A stretch of DNA of 64,000 bases, from positions 1 through 64,000 of the forward strand of contig NZ_FMAG01000003.1 in the NCBI RefSeq assembly GCF_900094585.1, given 5' to 3'. This DNA is from Martinezella multihospitum (GTDB lineage: Bacteria; Pseudomonadota; Alphaproteobacteria; Rhizobiales; Rhizobiaceae). The notes beneath the pieces are model-generated. The model saw only the letters and a program-made list of their open reading frames with translations, was not told the origin of the DNA and made no database searches. Below are positions 7,742 to 16,859 of this stretch, piece by piece (within the stretch, counting starts at the first letter, position 1; each line of letters starts with the position of its first letter). A program made the translations under genes and the position numbers.

Positions 7742-9220
7742 TCAGGACCGGGACTGCGGCCGGAACATCGTGACGAAGTAGCTATAGAGGCCGAGCATGC
7801 AGAAGAGCGCGCCCCCAACAACGCCCACAGCCACCGATATCCAGAGCGAATAGCCAAAACCGGCCGTTGCCAGCACCGGCAGAGCCAGCCCGATGGTCGA
7901 CAGGACGACGGGCGGCCAGACGAAATCAAAGGCAAGAGACATCATCACCTTGACGCCGATCGTCATGGCGCATAGCGCGCCAATCATGCCGCCGGCCATG
8001 AGGGCAGCATCGCCGAAGGAACCGAGATAGCCGCCGATGAGCGTACCCGCATTCAGCAGCACGCAATCCAGCACCGCGAGCACGAAGATCGTCAACAGCC
8101 GGTGCTGTAGATGCGCGGGAGTGGGCATCATGTTGGCCGTCAGCGCGCGGCATGTCGCAAGGCCGATGACGAAGGGGGCGACGGCAAGAAACTCCTTGCG
8201 CAAACCAGCGGCGATGACCAATTGCCCAACCGGCTGCAATAGCGCGAAAATGCCGGCGGCGGTCATCAGCGTCAGACCGGTCAGCAGCGAATAATATTCG
8301 CCAAGCTGCTTGGCAAAGGCAGGCGTCCGCCCATCGCGATCATAGGTCGTGACGACATCGGGATATTGAATGGCCTGCAGGGCAGAAACGATCAGGACGA
8401 AGGGTCTCTGCAGCAGATCAAGCGCAAGAAGCGCGCCGGCAGCGCCGCCCGCTCCCAGCGTAGCCGTAAGGATCGATTTCAGTCCCAACGGCGTCAGCAT
8501 GCCAATAACAGAGGCGCTCGCGGCAACGCTGCCATAGACGAAATGCTTGCGTACCAGCGCCTTCTCGAAGGAAGCTGCCTCGTGAAGACTGTTGCGGGTC
8601 AGAAATGCGGCAAGGAGCCCATAGGCAAGATAGCCGGCCATCAGACCGATGACGGTACATGTGAAATTCGGAGCAACGGCAGCGCCCGCAAGCGTACCGA
8701 TTGCCAAAATGGTGGCCCGCGAACCCTGCAACCGCGAAAAGACGCGAAACTCCTGACGGAAGCGCAGCATGGTAAGATGCAGGTCGCTGCCGCCCTGGAA
8801 GATCGCAACCAGGCCGCCAAGCAAGGCAATCTCTGCCGAGACAGAAAAGAAGATCGAGGCGGAAGCGGCGATCAGGCAAATCGCCGAGCACGCCGCAAAT
8901 TCCACAGTGAGCGCCTTGCGCTCCAGAGCCTCGCTTCCAGGCGCCTGCCCCGGATAAAAGCGGCTGCAGGCAAAACGAACCCATTCGAAACAGAAAATCG
9001 CCGCGAACTGGCTGATCGAGATGAACAGCGAATAGGCCGCGTAATCCGCTGGAGCGAGCAGATGTGCAACGGCGATCAGCAGCCCGAAAGCCACCGCCGC
9101 CTGATAGAAATATGCAGCCAACGCCACGATCTTTGCCATGGCGGCAGCTAACAGCAAAAGATTGAGGAAAGCGCTAATCTCAGGGAGCGAAGTGGAGCCG
9201 ACACCAAAACCACGGCCCAA
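7742..9220 (-). CDS. Polysaccharide flippase-like membrane protein (Wzx/MATE-like)
   Basis: This 492-residue protein is almost entirely hydrophobic, with about 12-14 predicted transmembrane helices in the pattern of Wzx/RfbX oligosaccharide flippases (MOP superfamily). An early AKIVALAAYFYQAAVAFGLLIAVAH helix pair is followed by repeated helical hairpins and a VMMSLAFDFVWPPVVLS end region. Such proteins move lipid-linked oligosaccharides across the inner membrane. The start is uncertain: TTG at 9220 gives the longest frame, and ATG at 9136 inside the first helix region would be an alternative. It faces the convergent GT4 gene. Sequence identity within this superfamily is low, so the call is by topology and context. 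Confidence 0.7.
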   Translation of the reverse strand: MGRGFGVGSTSLPEISAFLNLLLLAAAMAKIVALAAYFYQAAVAFGLLIAVAHLLAPADYAAYSLFISISQFAAIFCFEWVRFACSRFYPGQAPGSEALERKALTVEFAACSAICLIAASASIFFSVSAEIALLGGLVAIFQGGSDLHLTMLRFRQEFRVFSRLQGSRATILAIGTLAGAAVAPNFTCTVIGLMAGYLAYGLLAAFLTRNSLHEAASFEKALVRKHFVYGSVAASASVIGMLTPLGLKSILTATLGAGGAAGALLALDLLQRPFVLIVSALQAIQYPDVVTTYDRDGRTPAFAKQLGEYYSLLTGLTLMTAAGIFALLQPVGQLVIAAGLRKEFLAVAPFVIGLATCRALTANMMPTPAHLQHRLLTIFVLAVLDCVLLNAGTLIGGYLGSFGDAALMAGGMIGALCAMTIGVKVMMSLAFDFVWPPVVLSTIGLALPVLATAGFGYSLWISVAVGVVGGALFCMLGLYSYFVTMFRPQSRS

Positions 9221-9250
9221 AATGCCGGCAGCGTCATGACATCATGCCGA

Positions 9251-10141
9251 TCACTTCCGTCTCACCTCCTCGCTCATCCAGGCAATCACCGTCTCGAGGG
9301 CAGAGGACTTCCGATAACGCGGCCAGACGAGATAAAAGTCGGAAGGACCGCTTAGCGATCCCTCAATTATCTGCGTCAGCCGGCCTTCCGCCAGATCACG
9401 CACGACGAAATCGCGGTTCGCAAGCACGATGCCCTGTCCAGCGATAGCGGCCTCGATCGCATGCGAAGTCTGATTGAAACTGATCCCTTTGTAGGATGCC
9501 TGCGAAGCCCGCCCAAGATGCCTGTCGATAAACTCGGGCCAGGAATTATGAGCATCGTGAAGAAGCACGTAGTCCTCCAGCTCCTCCGGTGTCTTTGGCG
9601 GCTTCCGATCATGCAGCAGCACAGGGCTGCAAACGGCAATGATCTCCTGCTCGAAGAGCAGCTCTGCAACAAGTCCCGGTCCAAAGGGTGGCCGGCCATA
9701 ACGGACAGCAAGGTCCACTCCATCCGCCTGGAAGCTCGATACGCGTTCTGTCGCGAGAATGTGGAGATCGAGATCGGGGTGACGGGCTGTAAAATCCGGC
9801 AGGCGCGGGATCAGCCATTTCGATGCGAATGTCGGCGTGGTGCTGATGGTAAGCCTGACAGGTTGCGGGCTGAGGTCACCCGTCGCGCGGGCGATGATTT
9901 CAAAGGCACGCCTGATGTCGGCAATATAGCCTCGCCCCTCGCCGGTCAGAGCCAAGGCCCGCGGCATCCGCTCGAACAGTTTTACGCCGAGCTCAGCTTC
10001 CAGCCCGCGGACTTGCTGGGCGACAGCACCCTGCGTAACTCCGAGCTCTTCGGCAGCCAGCCGGAAGCTGCAATGGCGCGCAGCGACCTCGAACGCCTTC
10101 AGGGCATTCAGAGAGGGAAGTTTACCCGGTGAACCATTCAT
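9251..10141 (-). CDS. LysR-family regulator, GcvA-like
   Basis: This 296-residue LysR regulator has an N-terminal winged HTH (PSLNALKAFEVAARHCSFRLAAEELGVTQGAVAQQVRGLEAELG, about residues 9-60 in total). The linker helix is followed by a periplasmic-binding-like effector domain with the GcvA-type features RLTISTTPTFASKWLIPRLPDF and GVDLAVRYG. It is divergent from the SDR-like gene at 10266, which it may regulate. The effector is unknown. Confidence 0.92.
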   Translation of the reverse strand: MNGSPGKLPSLNALKAFEVAARHCSFRLAAEELGVTQGAVAQQVRGLEAELGVKLFERMPRALALTGEGRGYIADIRRAFEIIARATGDLSPQPVRLTISTTPTFASKWLIPRLPDFTARHPDLDLHILATERVSSFQADGVDLAVRYGRPPFGPGLVAELLFEQEIIAVCSPVLLHDRKPPKTPEELEDYVLLHDAHNSWPEFIDRHLGRASQASYKGISFNQTSHAIEAAIAGQGIVLANRDFVVRDLAEGRLTQIIEGSLSGPSDFYLVWPRYRKSSALETVIAWMSEEVRRK

Positions 10142-10265
10142 GCGATAGTTTTTCTACTGATAGACAAGAGTTTAGATGCTTGGCTCTCGCGCGAAGAAGA
10201 TGATATTTCATCGGCGGATTTAGGGCAATCGATCTTGCGGGAACCGGACGAGGAAGGAAGCACGA

Positions 10266-10970
10266 ATGTCGATAGAAAAAGTGGCTGTTATCACCGCGGG
10301 CGGCAGCGGTATGGGCGCAGCAAGCGCCAGGCGCCTTGCCGCCGATGGCTTCCATGTCGCCATCCTCTCTTCCTCCGGAAAGGGCGAGGCTATCGCTCAG
10401 GAACTCGGCGGCATCGGCGTTACCGGCTCCAACCAGTCCAATGATGACCTGAAGCGTCTGGTCGATGCGGCGATGGAAAAGTGGGGACGGATCGATGCGC
10501 TCGTCAACAGCGCCGGCCATGGTCCGCGCGCTCCGATCCTCGATATCACGGACGAGCAATGGCACACCGGCCTCGACGTCTATCTGATGAACGTCATTCG
10601 CCCGGTCCGCCTCGTCGCTCCCATCATGCAGAGACAGAAGTCCGGCGCCATCGTCAACATCTCCACTGCCTGGGCCTTCGAACCGTCAGCGATGTTCCCG
10701 ACCTCAGCCGTATTCCGGGCCGGCCTCGCCTCCTATACGAAGATCTTTGCCGACACCTATGCCGCCGACAATGTGCGGATGAACAACGTCCTGCCCGGCT
10801 GGATCGACAGCCTGCCGGCGACAGAAGAACGCCGCGACAGCGTGCCCATGGGGCGCTACGGCACCAGCGCCGAGATCGCCGCCACCGTGGCCTTCCTCAC
10901 CTCAGACGGCGCCGGTTACATCACAGGCCAGAATCTCAAGGTCGATGGCGGATTGACCCGCTCGGTCTAG
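10266..10970 (+). CDS. SDR-fold protein lacking the catalytic Tyr and Lys
   Basis: This 234-residue short-chain dehydrogenase fold protein has a cofactor loop TAGGSGMG (10-17), NSAG (81-84) and a C-terminal GYITGQNLKVDGG. Ser133 (NISTAW) is in place. Where the YxxSK active site should be, it reads FPTSA (144-148): Tyr is Phe144 and the catalytic Lys is Ala148. It may therefore bind NAD(P) without classical dehydrogenase activity, or use another mechanism. It lies divergent from a LysR regulator, and its ribosome binding site GAGGAAGG is at 10250-10257. It is recognised only to the superfamily. Confidence 0.85.
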   Translation: MSIEKVAVITAGGSGMGAASARRLAADGFHVAILSSSGKGEAIAQELGGIGVTGSNQSNDDLKRLVDAAMEKWGRIDALVNSAGHGPRAPILDITDEQWHTGLDVYLMNVIRPVRLVAPIMQRQKSGAIVNISTAWAFEPSAMFPTSAVFRAGLASYTKIFADTYAADNVRMNNVLPGWIDSLPATEERRDSVPMGRYGTSAEIAATVAFLTSDGAGYITGQNLKVDGGLTRSV

Positions 10971-11234
10971 TCCTTAAAAAAACAACGCCATCCCGTTTTC
11001 GCTCTCTCGAGTACCGCTTGGGAGAGTGATTTCGTTTGGAGTATGGCGGCGACAGGCAAATCGTCCTCGCCGAGCCTGCCGCCAAGGGTTACGACCTCGC
11101 AGGCTGAGAGCGAAACCGTCGCCGGTAGCGTAGGCGAATTGCCTTTTTGCACTGCACACGTTAGAAGTCCCGCCAATTTTGAGGGATGGAAGCGGGCAAT
11201 ACGGAAGCGGCATTGCTTGCGGAGGAGTGACACG
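10971..11234. other. Region between the SDR-like gene and panC
   Basis: No gene is seen. The frame of panC stays open upstream to 11043, but that part lacks a start with a ribosome binding site. GGAGGAG at 11221-11227 marks the panC start. A weak dyad (CTCTC...GAGAG near 11003-11028) is the only structure noticed. Confidence 0.4.
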
Positions 11235-12110
11235 ATGGAGATCGTCCACACGATAGCCGTCCTGCGCGAACGGCTTGGCGAACACCGCAAAGCCGGCAGG
11301 AAAATCGGCCTGGTGCCTACCATGGGTTACCTGCATGCCGGCCATATGGAACTGGTCTCCCGCGCCAAGGCCGAGAACGACGTCGTCGTCACCTCGATCT
11401 TCGTCAATCCGTTGCAGTTCGGCGCCAACGAGGATCTGGCGAAATATCCACGCGATCTCGACCGCGACAGCGCCATGCTGCGAGACGCCGGCGTCAATTT
11501 TCTCTTCGCACCCGGCGTCATCGATATGTATCCGCGCCCGATGGAAACGGTGGTCGATGTGCCGAAGCTCGGGGCGGAGCTGGAAGGTGCGGTTCGCCCG
11601 GGACACTTCGCCGGCGTTGCCACCGTCGTTACCAAGCTCTTCAATATCGTCCAGCCCGACCGCGCCTATTTCGGAGAGAAGGATTACCAGCAGGTGGCGA
11701 TCATCCGCCGCATGGTCGAGGATCTCGCGCAGCCCGTTCGTGTCGTGCCAGTACCGACCGTCCGCGATGCCGATGGCTTGGCGCTCTCTTCGCGCAACGT
11801 CTATCTCTCGCGGGAAGAGCGTGCCGCCGCCGTCATCGTTCCAAAGGCACTGGCGGAAGCCGAAAGGCTCTACGATCTCGGCGCGGATGACCCCGCCATA
11901 CTCGAAGAAGCGCTGCACGCCTTCATCGGTGAGGAACCGCTTGCGACCGTGGAAGTCGCCGCCGTTCGCCATCCTGAAACGCTGGAGCCGCTGACCAAAC
12001 TGCAGGGACAGCCGATCCTCATTGCATTGTTCGTTCGCATCGGCACCACCCGCTTGCTCGACAACCGCGTCATCGGCCGCAGGCCATCCGCCAAAGAAAG
12101 GACAGCCTGA
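11235..12110 (+). CDS. panC: Pantothenate synthetase
   Basis: This 291-residue enzyme condenses pantoate with beta-alanine using ATP, the last step of pantothenate (vitamin B5) synthesis. The adenylation signature HAGH is at 34-37 ([16 protein letters not shown]). The second ATP motif region is [19 protein letters not shown], and the KMSKS-like loop is [14 protein letters not shown] at 11235 follows GGAGGAG by 7 bases and gives a normal family length; the open frame runs 64 codons further upstream without support. It is followed after 1 base by panB, so the two form an operon in the order panC-panB, as in other rhizobia. Confidence 0.96.
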   Translation: MEIVHTIAVLRERLGEHRKAGRKIGLVPTMGYLHAGHMELVSRAKAENDVVVTSIFVNPLQFGANEDLAKYPRDLDRDSAMLRDAGVNFLFAPGVIDMYPRPMETVVDVPKLGAELEGAVRPGHFAGVATVVTKLFNIVQPDRAYFGEKDYQQVAIIRRMVEDLAQPVRVVPVPTVRDADGLALSSRNVYLSREERAAAVIVPKALAEAERLYDLGADDPAILEEALHAFIGEEPLATVEVAAVRHPETLEPLTKLQGQPILIALFVRIGTTRLLDNRVIGRRPSAKERTA

Positions 12111-12111
12111 G

Positions 12112-12933
12112 ATGAGCACCGTCGGACAGACCAAACGCGTGACGACCGCCGCCATCGAGGCGATGAAGGGCACGCGCCCGATCGTCAGCCTGACCGCCTA
12201 TACGACGCCGATCGCCCGCCTGCTCGATCCGCATTGCGACCTGCTCCTCGTCGGCGATTCCCTCGGTATGGTGCTCTACGGCATGGAGACGACCGTCGGC
12301 GTCACGCTGGAAATGATGATCGCGCATGGCCAGGCGGTCATGCGTGGTGCAAAACATGCCTGCATCATCGTCGACATGCCCTTCGGCTCCTACCAGGAAT
12401 CGAAGGAACAAGCCTTTCGCAATGCCGCCCGCATCCTGAAGGAAACCGGCTGCGACGGCGTGAAGCTGGAAGGCGGGGAAGAGATGGCCGAAACCGTGGC
12501 CTTCCTCACGCGTCGCGGCATTCCGGTCTTCGGCCATGTCGGTCTCATGCCCCAGCAGGTCAATACCACCGGCGGCTATCGCACACTCGGCCGCTCGGAC
12601 AAGGAGGCCCAGAAGGTCCGGCAGGATGCCAAGGCTATAGAGGGGGCCGGTGCCTTCGCGCTCCTGGTCGAGGGTACTGTCGAACCGCTTGCCCGCGAGA
12701 TCACCACCGCCGTAGCCATCCCCACCATTGGTATCGGAGCATCACCCGCCTGCGACGGGCAGATCCTTGTTTCCGATGACATGCTTGGTCTCTTCAGCGA
12801 TTTCAAACCTCGCTTCGTCAAGCACTTTGCAGAGCTGGCGCCCGTGGTTTCGAAGGCAACGGAAGCCTATGCCGAGGAAGTGAAGGCCCGCACCTTCCCC
12901 GCTGCAGAGCACACCTTTCAGCCCAGAAAATAA
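12112..12933 (+). CDS. panB: 3-methyl-2-oxobutanoate hydroxymethyltransferase
   Basis: This 273-residue TIM-barrel enzyme makes ketopantoate from alpha-ketoisovalerate and methylene-tetrahydrofolate, the first committed step to pantothenate. Family blocks are present: [42 protein letters not shown] (Mg-binding Asp), [22 protein letters not shown] and [18 protein letters not shown] (ketoacid pocket). It starts 1 base after the panC stop codon, implying translational coupling. There is no nearby panE, so ketopantoate reduction must be encoded elsewhere. Confidence 0.96.
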   Translation: MSTVGQTKRVTTAAIEAMKGTRPIVSLTAYTTPIARLLDPHCDLLLVGDSLGMVLYGMETTVGVTLEMMIAHGQAVMRGAKHACIIVDMPFGSYQESKEQAFRNAARILKETGCDGVKLEGGEEMAETVAFLTRRGIPVFGHVGLMPQQVNTTGGYRTLGRSDKEAQKVRQDAKAIEGAGAFALLVEGTVEPLAREITTAVAIPTIGIGASPACDGQILVSDDMLGLFSDFKPRFVKHFAELAPVVSKATEAYAEEVKARTFPAAEHTFQPRK

Positions 12934-12940
12934 GCTCCTA

Positions 12941-13192
12941 TCAGCCCTTGGCGGGCTCCTTCTCCAGCAGATAGATCGCCTCGCCGAAATCCTCCATCTT
13001 GCTTACCAATGCGGCATGGGCATCCCGCAGGCCCTGATTGTAATAGTAAGGGCCAATCTCGGATGTGAAGAAGTCGAGCAGGAATTCGGCAGGCAACGTG
13101 CCGAGTGCCTGGTCGAGCTCGTCGGAGAAATAGCGCTGAAGGCGGGCGACGATGGCAGCCTTCTCCTCCTTCGTAAAGGTGATTTTCTTCAT
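12941..13192 (-). CDS. DUF2164 family protein
   Basis: This 83-residue cytosolic protein matches the DUF2164 pattern: KKITFTKEEKAAIVARLQRYFSDELD, LPAEFLLDFF, and IGPYYYNQGLRDA. Function is unknown. ATG at 13192 is preferred to the longer frame from 13225 because the family begins at the KKITF strand and GGAGAC lies just upstream. It is convergent with panB, with a gap of 7 bases. A small hairpin (AGCCC-TTGGC-GGGCT, 12942-12956) overlaps its stop region and could end panB transcripts weakly. Confidence 0.85.
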   Translation of the reverse strand: MKKITFTKEEKAAIVARLQRYFSDELDQALGTLPAEFLLDFFTSEIGPYYYNQGLRDAHAALVSKMEDFGEAIYLLEKEPAKG

Positions 13193-13428
13193 CTTCACCG
13201 TCTCCCATTTTACAAGCGCACCCAAGGACCTGGATCAAGGAAATCAATTGATCCATCAAGGAAATTCAATTGCTGGTTCTACGGGTACGGCTTACACCTC
13301 CCGCCATTGAACAGCGCGGCAGCAAATGCGCAAGGGGTACAATCATCGTTGTTTCCATGCGGAATGTGCGCCCTCGACACGGCAACCGGGCGAAAGCGCC
13401 AGATTTTCCATGAAGGACAGAGCGGACC

Positions 13429-14151
13429 ATGAGTCGCGCGGATTTTCTTGAAGGCTTGAAGGGCGGCATTCCCGTCGGCCTTGCGGCAGCGCCATTCGGC
13501 GCCCTTTTTGGTGCGCTGGCACGAGATCAGGGCATGTCGCTCGGCGAATTGACCCTGATGAGCGGCACGGTCTATGCCGGCGCCAGCCAGATGGTGGGGC
13601 TGGACCTCTTCGGTCACAATGTTCAGGCTTGGCTCATCGTGCTGTCGATCCTGGCGGTGAACTTTCGCCATGTGCTCTATTCAGCGGCGATCGCGCGCTA
13701 CATCAGGCACTTTTCCGCAGTGGAGAAATTCTTCACCTTCTTCCTGCTGGTCGACCCGCAATTTGCGGAGACGATCAAGCGCCACGAAAGCGGCAAGCCC
13801 GTAACTTTCGCCTGGTACATCGGCTTTGCGGCGATGATCTATGTTCCCTGGGTGATCATTAGCCTGATAGGTGGCCTTCTCGGCAGCCTGATCGGCGATC
13901 CCAAAGCCATCGGTCTCGATATCCTGCTGCCGATCTATTTCCTCGGCATCGTCATGGGCTTCCGCAAGCGTGACAACTTTCTGCCTGTTGTCGCCGCCAG
14001 CGCCGTGGCATCGGCCATTGCGCATCGTTACGTCGGCTCGCCCTGGCATGTCAGCATCGGCGCGCTGGCCGGCGTCGCCCTTGCGGCGGTGCTGCCGCCG
14101 GTGAAGGCGAACCGCAAGCCCGACGTCGCTCACGAAAGTCACGAGGTCTGA
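13429..14151 (+). CDS. azlC: AzlC-family branched-chain amino acid permease, large subunit
   Basis: This 240-residue membrane protein has about 6-7 transmembrane helices. The AzlC signature is clear at the N-terminus (GLKGGIPVGLAAAPFGALFGALA, then SGTVYAGASQMVGLDLF) and in VNFRHVLYSAA. With AzlD it forms a two-subunit exporter of branched-chain amino acids and analogues (BrnFE type). AzlD follows 2 bases downstream, which supports a complex. A Pro-rich cytoplasmic tail ends the protein. Confidence 0.9.
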   Translation: MSRADFLEGLKGGIPVGLAAAPFGALFGALARDQGMSLGELTLMSGTVYAGASQMVGLDLFGHNVQAWLIVLSILAVNFRHVLYSAAIARYIRHFSAVEKFFTFFLLVDPQFAETIKRHESGKPVTFAWYIGFAAMIYVPWVIISLIGGLLGSLIGDPKAIGLDILLPIYFLGIVMGFRKRDNFLPVVAASAVASAIAHRYVGSPWHVSIGALAGVALAAVLPPVKANRKPDVAHESHEV

Positions 14152-14153
14152 CC

Positions 14154-14465
14154 ATGCTCGATTTCAATTCGCACATGGTCCTGCTCATCGCGGCCGCAGC
14201 CGTGGTGACCTTCCTGACGCGTATCGGCGGTTATATTCTCATCGTCAAAATGACCCGCATTCCGCCGCGGGTCGAAGCCGCGCTGAATGCCGTGCCCGCC
14301 GCCGTGCTCACAACCCTCGTCGCACCCGCCTTCTTCATCGGCGGCTGGGATATCAAGGTGGCAATGCTGGCGGCCCTTCTCGTCGGCCTGCGCTATCCCT
14401 CGACCTTTATGCTGGTTGCCGGCTGGATCGTCGTCATGGCATGGCGCCATTCCATCGGCGCTTGA
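14154..14465 (+). CDS. azlD: AzlD-family branched-chain amino acid transport subunit
   Basis: This 103-residue protein has three or four membrane helices. Family features are TFLTRIGGYILI and IPPRVEAALNAVPAAVLTTLVAP. It is the small partner of AzlC; its ATG lies 2 bases after the azlC stop, so it is co-translated. A strong terminator follows at 14475-14506. Confidence 0.9.
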   Translation: MLDFNSHMVLLIAAAAVVTFLTRIGGYILIVKMTRIPPRVEAALNAVPAAVLTTLVAPAFFIGGWDIKVAMLAALLVGLRYPSTFMLVAGWIVVMAWRHSIGA

Positions 14466-14474
14466 GGCAGTAAA

Positions 14475-14506
14475 AGACCCCACCCCGCTTAGACAGGATG
14501 GGGTCT
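14475..14506 (+). terminator. Terminator between azlD and convergent aminopeptidase gene
   Basis: AGACCCCA pairs with TGGGGTCT over a 16-base loop. It lies just after azlD and just before the 3' end of the convergent aminopeptidase gene, so it may serve both strands. The T-run is poor. Confidence 0.6.
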
Positions 14507-14513
14507 GTGTTTC

Positions 14514-16349
14514 TCAATGGCTGAGCGCAAGCGTGGCATTTTCCAGCCAGGCCCGGATATCGTGATCATGGATCAGCGGCATCAGGGCCTCGCGCGTCCG
14601 CACGTGATATTCGTTCAGCCAATGCAGCTCCTCATGCGTCAGTAGCTCGACGAGGACCAGGCTGCGATCGATCGGGCAGAAGGTCAGCGTTTCGAAGCCC
14701 AGCATCGGCATGTCGCCACCCTCGATTTCCTCAGGATCGCGAATGTAGATCAGGTTCTCGATACGGATACCGAAATGACCCGGGCGATAATAGCCTGGTT
14801 CGTTGGACAGGATCATGCCGGGAAGCAGCTCCTGCACGGCGAGCCGGGCGATGCGCTGCGGGCCTTCATGGACGGACAAATAGGAGCCGACGCCATGGCC
14901 CGTGCCATGGGCGAAATCGACGCCTGCCTTCCAGAGCGCGATGCGCGCCAGCGGATCGAGATCGCAGCCGCGGGTCCCCTTCGGAAAACGCGCCGTGCTG
15001 ATGGCGATCATCCCCTTCAGGACAAGCGTGAAGAGGCGCTTTTGCTCTTCGGAGACGGCACCGATACCGATAGTTCGCGTAATATCAGTCGTACCGTTGA
15101 TGTATTGCGCGCCTGAATCGATCAGGAACAACTCGCCGGCCTGGATCAGCCGGTCGCTCTCCGTCGTCACGCGATAGTGCATGATGGCCGCATGCTCGCC
15201 GGCACCGGAGATCGTGTCGAAGGAGATGTCCTTCAGCGGGTTCTGCATGCTTTCGCCGACGCGGGCGCGGCAGGCTTCCAACCGCTTGGCGGCGGCAATC
15301 TCCGTCACCGTGCCCGGCTTGCTCGTCTCGAGCCAATAAAGGAATTCGACCATGGCGGCGCCGTCCTGCAGATGAGCGGCGGCCGATCCATTGATTTCAG
15401 CGGCATTCTTGCAGGCTCGCGGCAGCTTGGCGGGGTCATTACCCTCGACGACCTCGCCGCCCTCTCGACGGATGATGTCGGTCAAGGCGTAGGAAGCGAG
15501 ATCCGGATCGACCAGAATGCGCGCACCATTTGCCGCCGCCGCCCCAAGGCGCTTGACGAGCTCGGACGGCGGCAGCTGCTTGCAGATCTGCGTCAGATAG
15601 GCCTCCGCCTCGACCTTGGTCTTGCGCTTGTCGAGGAAGAGCTCGGCCTCGCCTTCCGCATAGATGATCGCGCGCGCCAGTGGGTGCGGCGTATGCGGCA
15701 CGTCGCTGCCGCGAATATTGAAGATCCAGGCGACCGAAGACGGATCGGTGATCAGGACGGCCTTGAGATTCTTTTCCTTGAGGCCAGCCGCGATTGCCGC
15801 CAGCTTGTCCCGCGCCAGGACGCCGGCCTGGCCGATATCCTGAATAATGACGCCGCCAAGCGGCTCGGCCGGGCGATCCGCCCAGAGCTTGTCGAGCGGA
15901 TTGTGGGGCAAGAAGACGAGCTTGCCGTCGATCTCGGCCAGCGCCTTTTCCAGCCGCCGCACTTCGGCACCCGTATGCAGCCAGGGATCTACGCCAAGCC
16001 GGAAGCCCTTCTTCGCATGGCGCGGCAGCCAGAGATGCGGCGGTTCATTCACCAGATCGCCACCGGTGAAGACGCTGCGGTCTACTTGCTCTGCAAGCTG
16101 CGTCACATAGCGGCCATCCACAAAGACCACGGCCTGAGAGTGTGTGATAAGCGCAACACCGGCCGATCCCGTGAAGCCGGTCAGCCATGCCAGACGCTCC
16201 GAGCATTTGGGCACATACTCGCCCTGATACTCGTCGGCACGCGGCACGAGGAAGCCGTCAATGCCGAGATCACCGAAGGCGGCACGCAAACCGGTAACGC
16301 GCTCGCGACCGAATTGCGGTGTGGAAGTGACGTCGAAAGATTGAAACAT
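14514..16349 (-). CDS. pepP: Xaa-Pro aminopeptidase (M24B family)
   Basis: This 611-residue enzyme cleaves the first residue from peptides with Pro at position two. Two creatinase-like N-terminal domains (about 1-300) precede the pita-bread M24 catalytic domain. Metal ligands are visible: Asp pair in LIDSGAQYINGTTDITRT, His in AHGTGHGVGSYL, Glu in LSNEPGYYRPGHFG and Glu in RIENLIYI. The length fits the long, eukaryote-like APP1 form common in alphaproteobacteria rather than the 440-residue E. coli PepP. It is cytosolic, with no signal peptide. It stands alone on the minus strand and is convergent with azlD. Confidence 0.93.
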   Translation of the reverse strand: MFQSFDVTSTPQFGRERVTGLRAAFGDLGIDGFLVPRADEYQGEYVPKCSERLAWLTGFTGSAGVALITHSQAVVFVDGRYVTQLAEQVDRSVFTGGDLVNEPPHLWLPRHAKKGFRLGVDPWLHTGAEVRRLEKALAEIDGKLVFLPHNPLDKLWADRPAEPLGGVIIQDIGQAGVLARDKLAAIAAGLKEKNLKAVLITDPSSVAWIFNIRGSDVPHTPHPLARAIIYAEGEAELFLDKRKTKVEAEAYLTQICKQLPPSELVKRLGAAAANGARILVDPDLASYALTDIIRREGGEVVEGNDPAKLPRACKNAAEINGSAAAHLQDGAAMVEFLYWLETSKPGTVTEIAAAKRLEACRARVGESMQNPLKDISFDTISGAGEHAAIMHYRVTTESDRLIQAGELFLIDSGAQYINGTTDITRTIGIGAVSEEQKRLFTLVLKGMIAISTARFPKGTRGCDLDPLARIALWKAGVDFAHGTGHGVGSYLSVHEGPQRIARLAVQELLPGMILSNEPGYYRPGHFGIRIENLIYIRDPEEIEGGDMPMLGFETLTFCPIDRSLVLVELLTHEELHWLNEYHVRTREALMPLIHDHDIRAWLENATLALSH

Positions 16350-16691
16350 GAGCTGATCCGAGGCTGGTGGAGAATCCGTGAAACCGAATGGTGCCAGTAT
16401 GTTAGAGCATCATGATCGGAAGCGCGACGTGATTTTAGATCATCGAGACGATATGCGTAATAACGGCGGCGGCACACCACATGAGAGCGTTCTATCTCAT
16501 CTCCGGCCGTTAACGAATCCGCCCATTTCGTGAGCATCACTGTCCGAATATGACAACTTCACGGCACGAAACATGCATATCACGCATAGCTCCCATGAAG
16601 CCGCCCCCCTGCCACATCGAAAAGCAAGTCGCTATATCCGGCACATCAAACGGGTTCACGAAGAACCAGCTCAAATTAAGGACTTAAGACA
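16350..16691. other. Upstream region of pepP and of a small ORF/sRNA locus
   Basis: These 342 bases hold no convincing gene. Bases 16400-16450 (AGAGCATCATGATCGG...) resemble a degraded rhizobial intergenic repeat. Divergent promoters for pepP (leftward) and the 46-codon ORF (rightward) must lie here. AAGGA near 16677 is a possible ribosome binding site for the small ORF. Confidence 0.4.
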
Positions 16692-16832
16692 ATGCCTATC
16701 TCTCGCTCCGCATATGTTAGCCCGGCGCTGGCTGGCGAGCGTCGCACCGTACGCCACTCCGTAGGCTCGCTTCGTCAGCTCGAAGTCGAAACCTCGAAGG
16801 CTATCGGCGCCAGCCGCGGCGGTCGCCGCTAA
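16692..16832 (+). CDS. Small Arg-rich ORF, 46 residues, unknown
   Basis: The product begins MPISRSAYVSPALAGE and ends SRGGRR, with about eight Arg and no cysteine. Codon third positions are about two-thirds G/C, compatible with a real gene. It is preceded by AAGGA at a distance of about 10 bases. It lies directly upstream of a structured RNA with two CTCCTCC loops. In other alphaproteobacteria such RNAs (the CcsR or cuckoo type) follow a small Arg-rich DUF1127 protein gene; this ORF sits in the same place, but I do not see the DUF1127 motif. It could be an unrelated small protein or only a leader. Confidence 0.45.
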   Translation: MPISRSAYVSPALAGERRTVRHSVGSLRQLEVETSKAIGASRGGRR

Positions 16833-16859
16833 GAAGTTTAAGATCTACGCGTTCCAAGT

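Noticed and set aside
10974..12173. 399-codon minus-strand open frame over panC
   Set aside because: It is antisense to the well-supported panC gene and shows no known domain. Long opposite-strand frames are common in G/C-rich genes.
12942..12956. Strong terminator between panB and the DUF2164 gene
   Set aside because: The AGCCC/GGGCT hairpin has only a 5-bp stem and no T-run, and it lies inside the DUF2164 coding end. It was noted only as a weak possibility.
15177..16415. 412-codon plus-strand frame over the aminopeptidase gene
   Set aside because: It is antisense to pepP, whose metal ligands are all intact. The antisense product has the Arg/Asp/Gly bias of a shadow frame.
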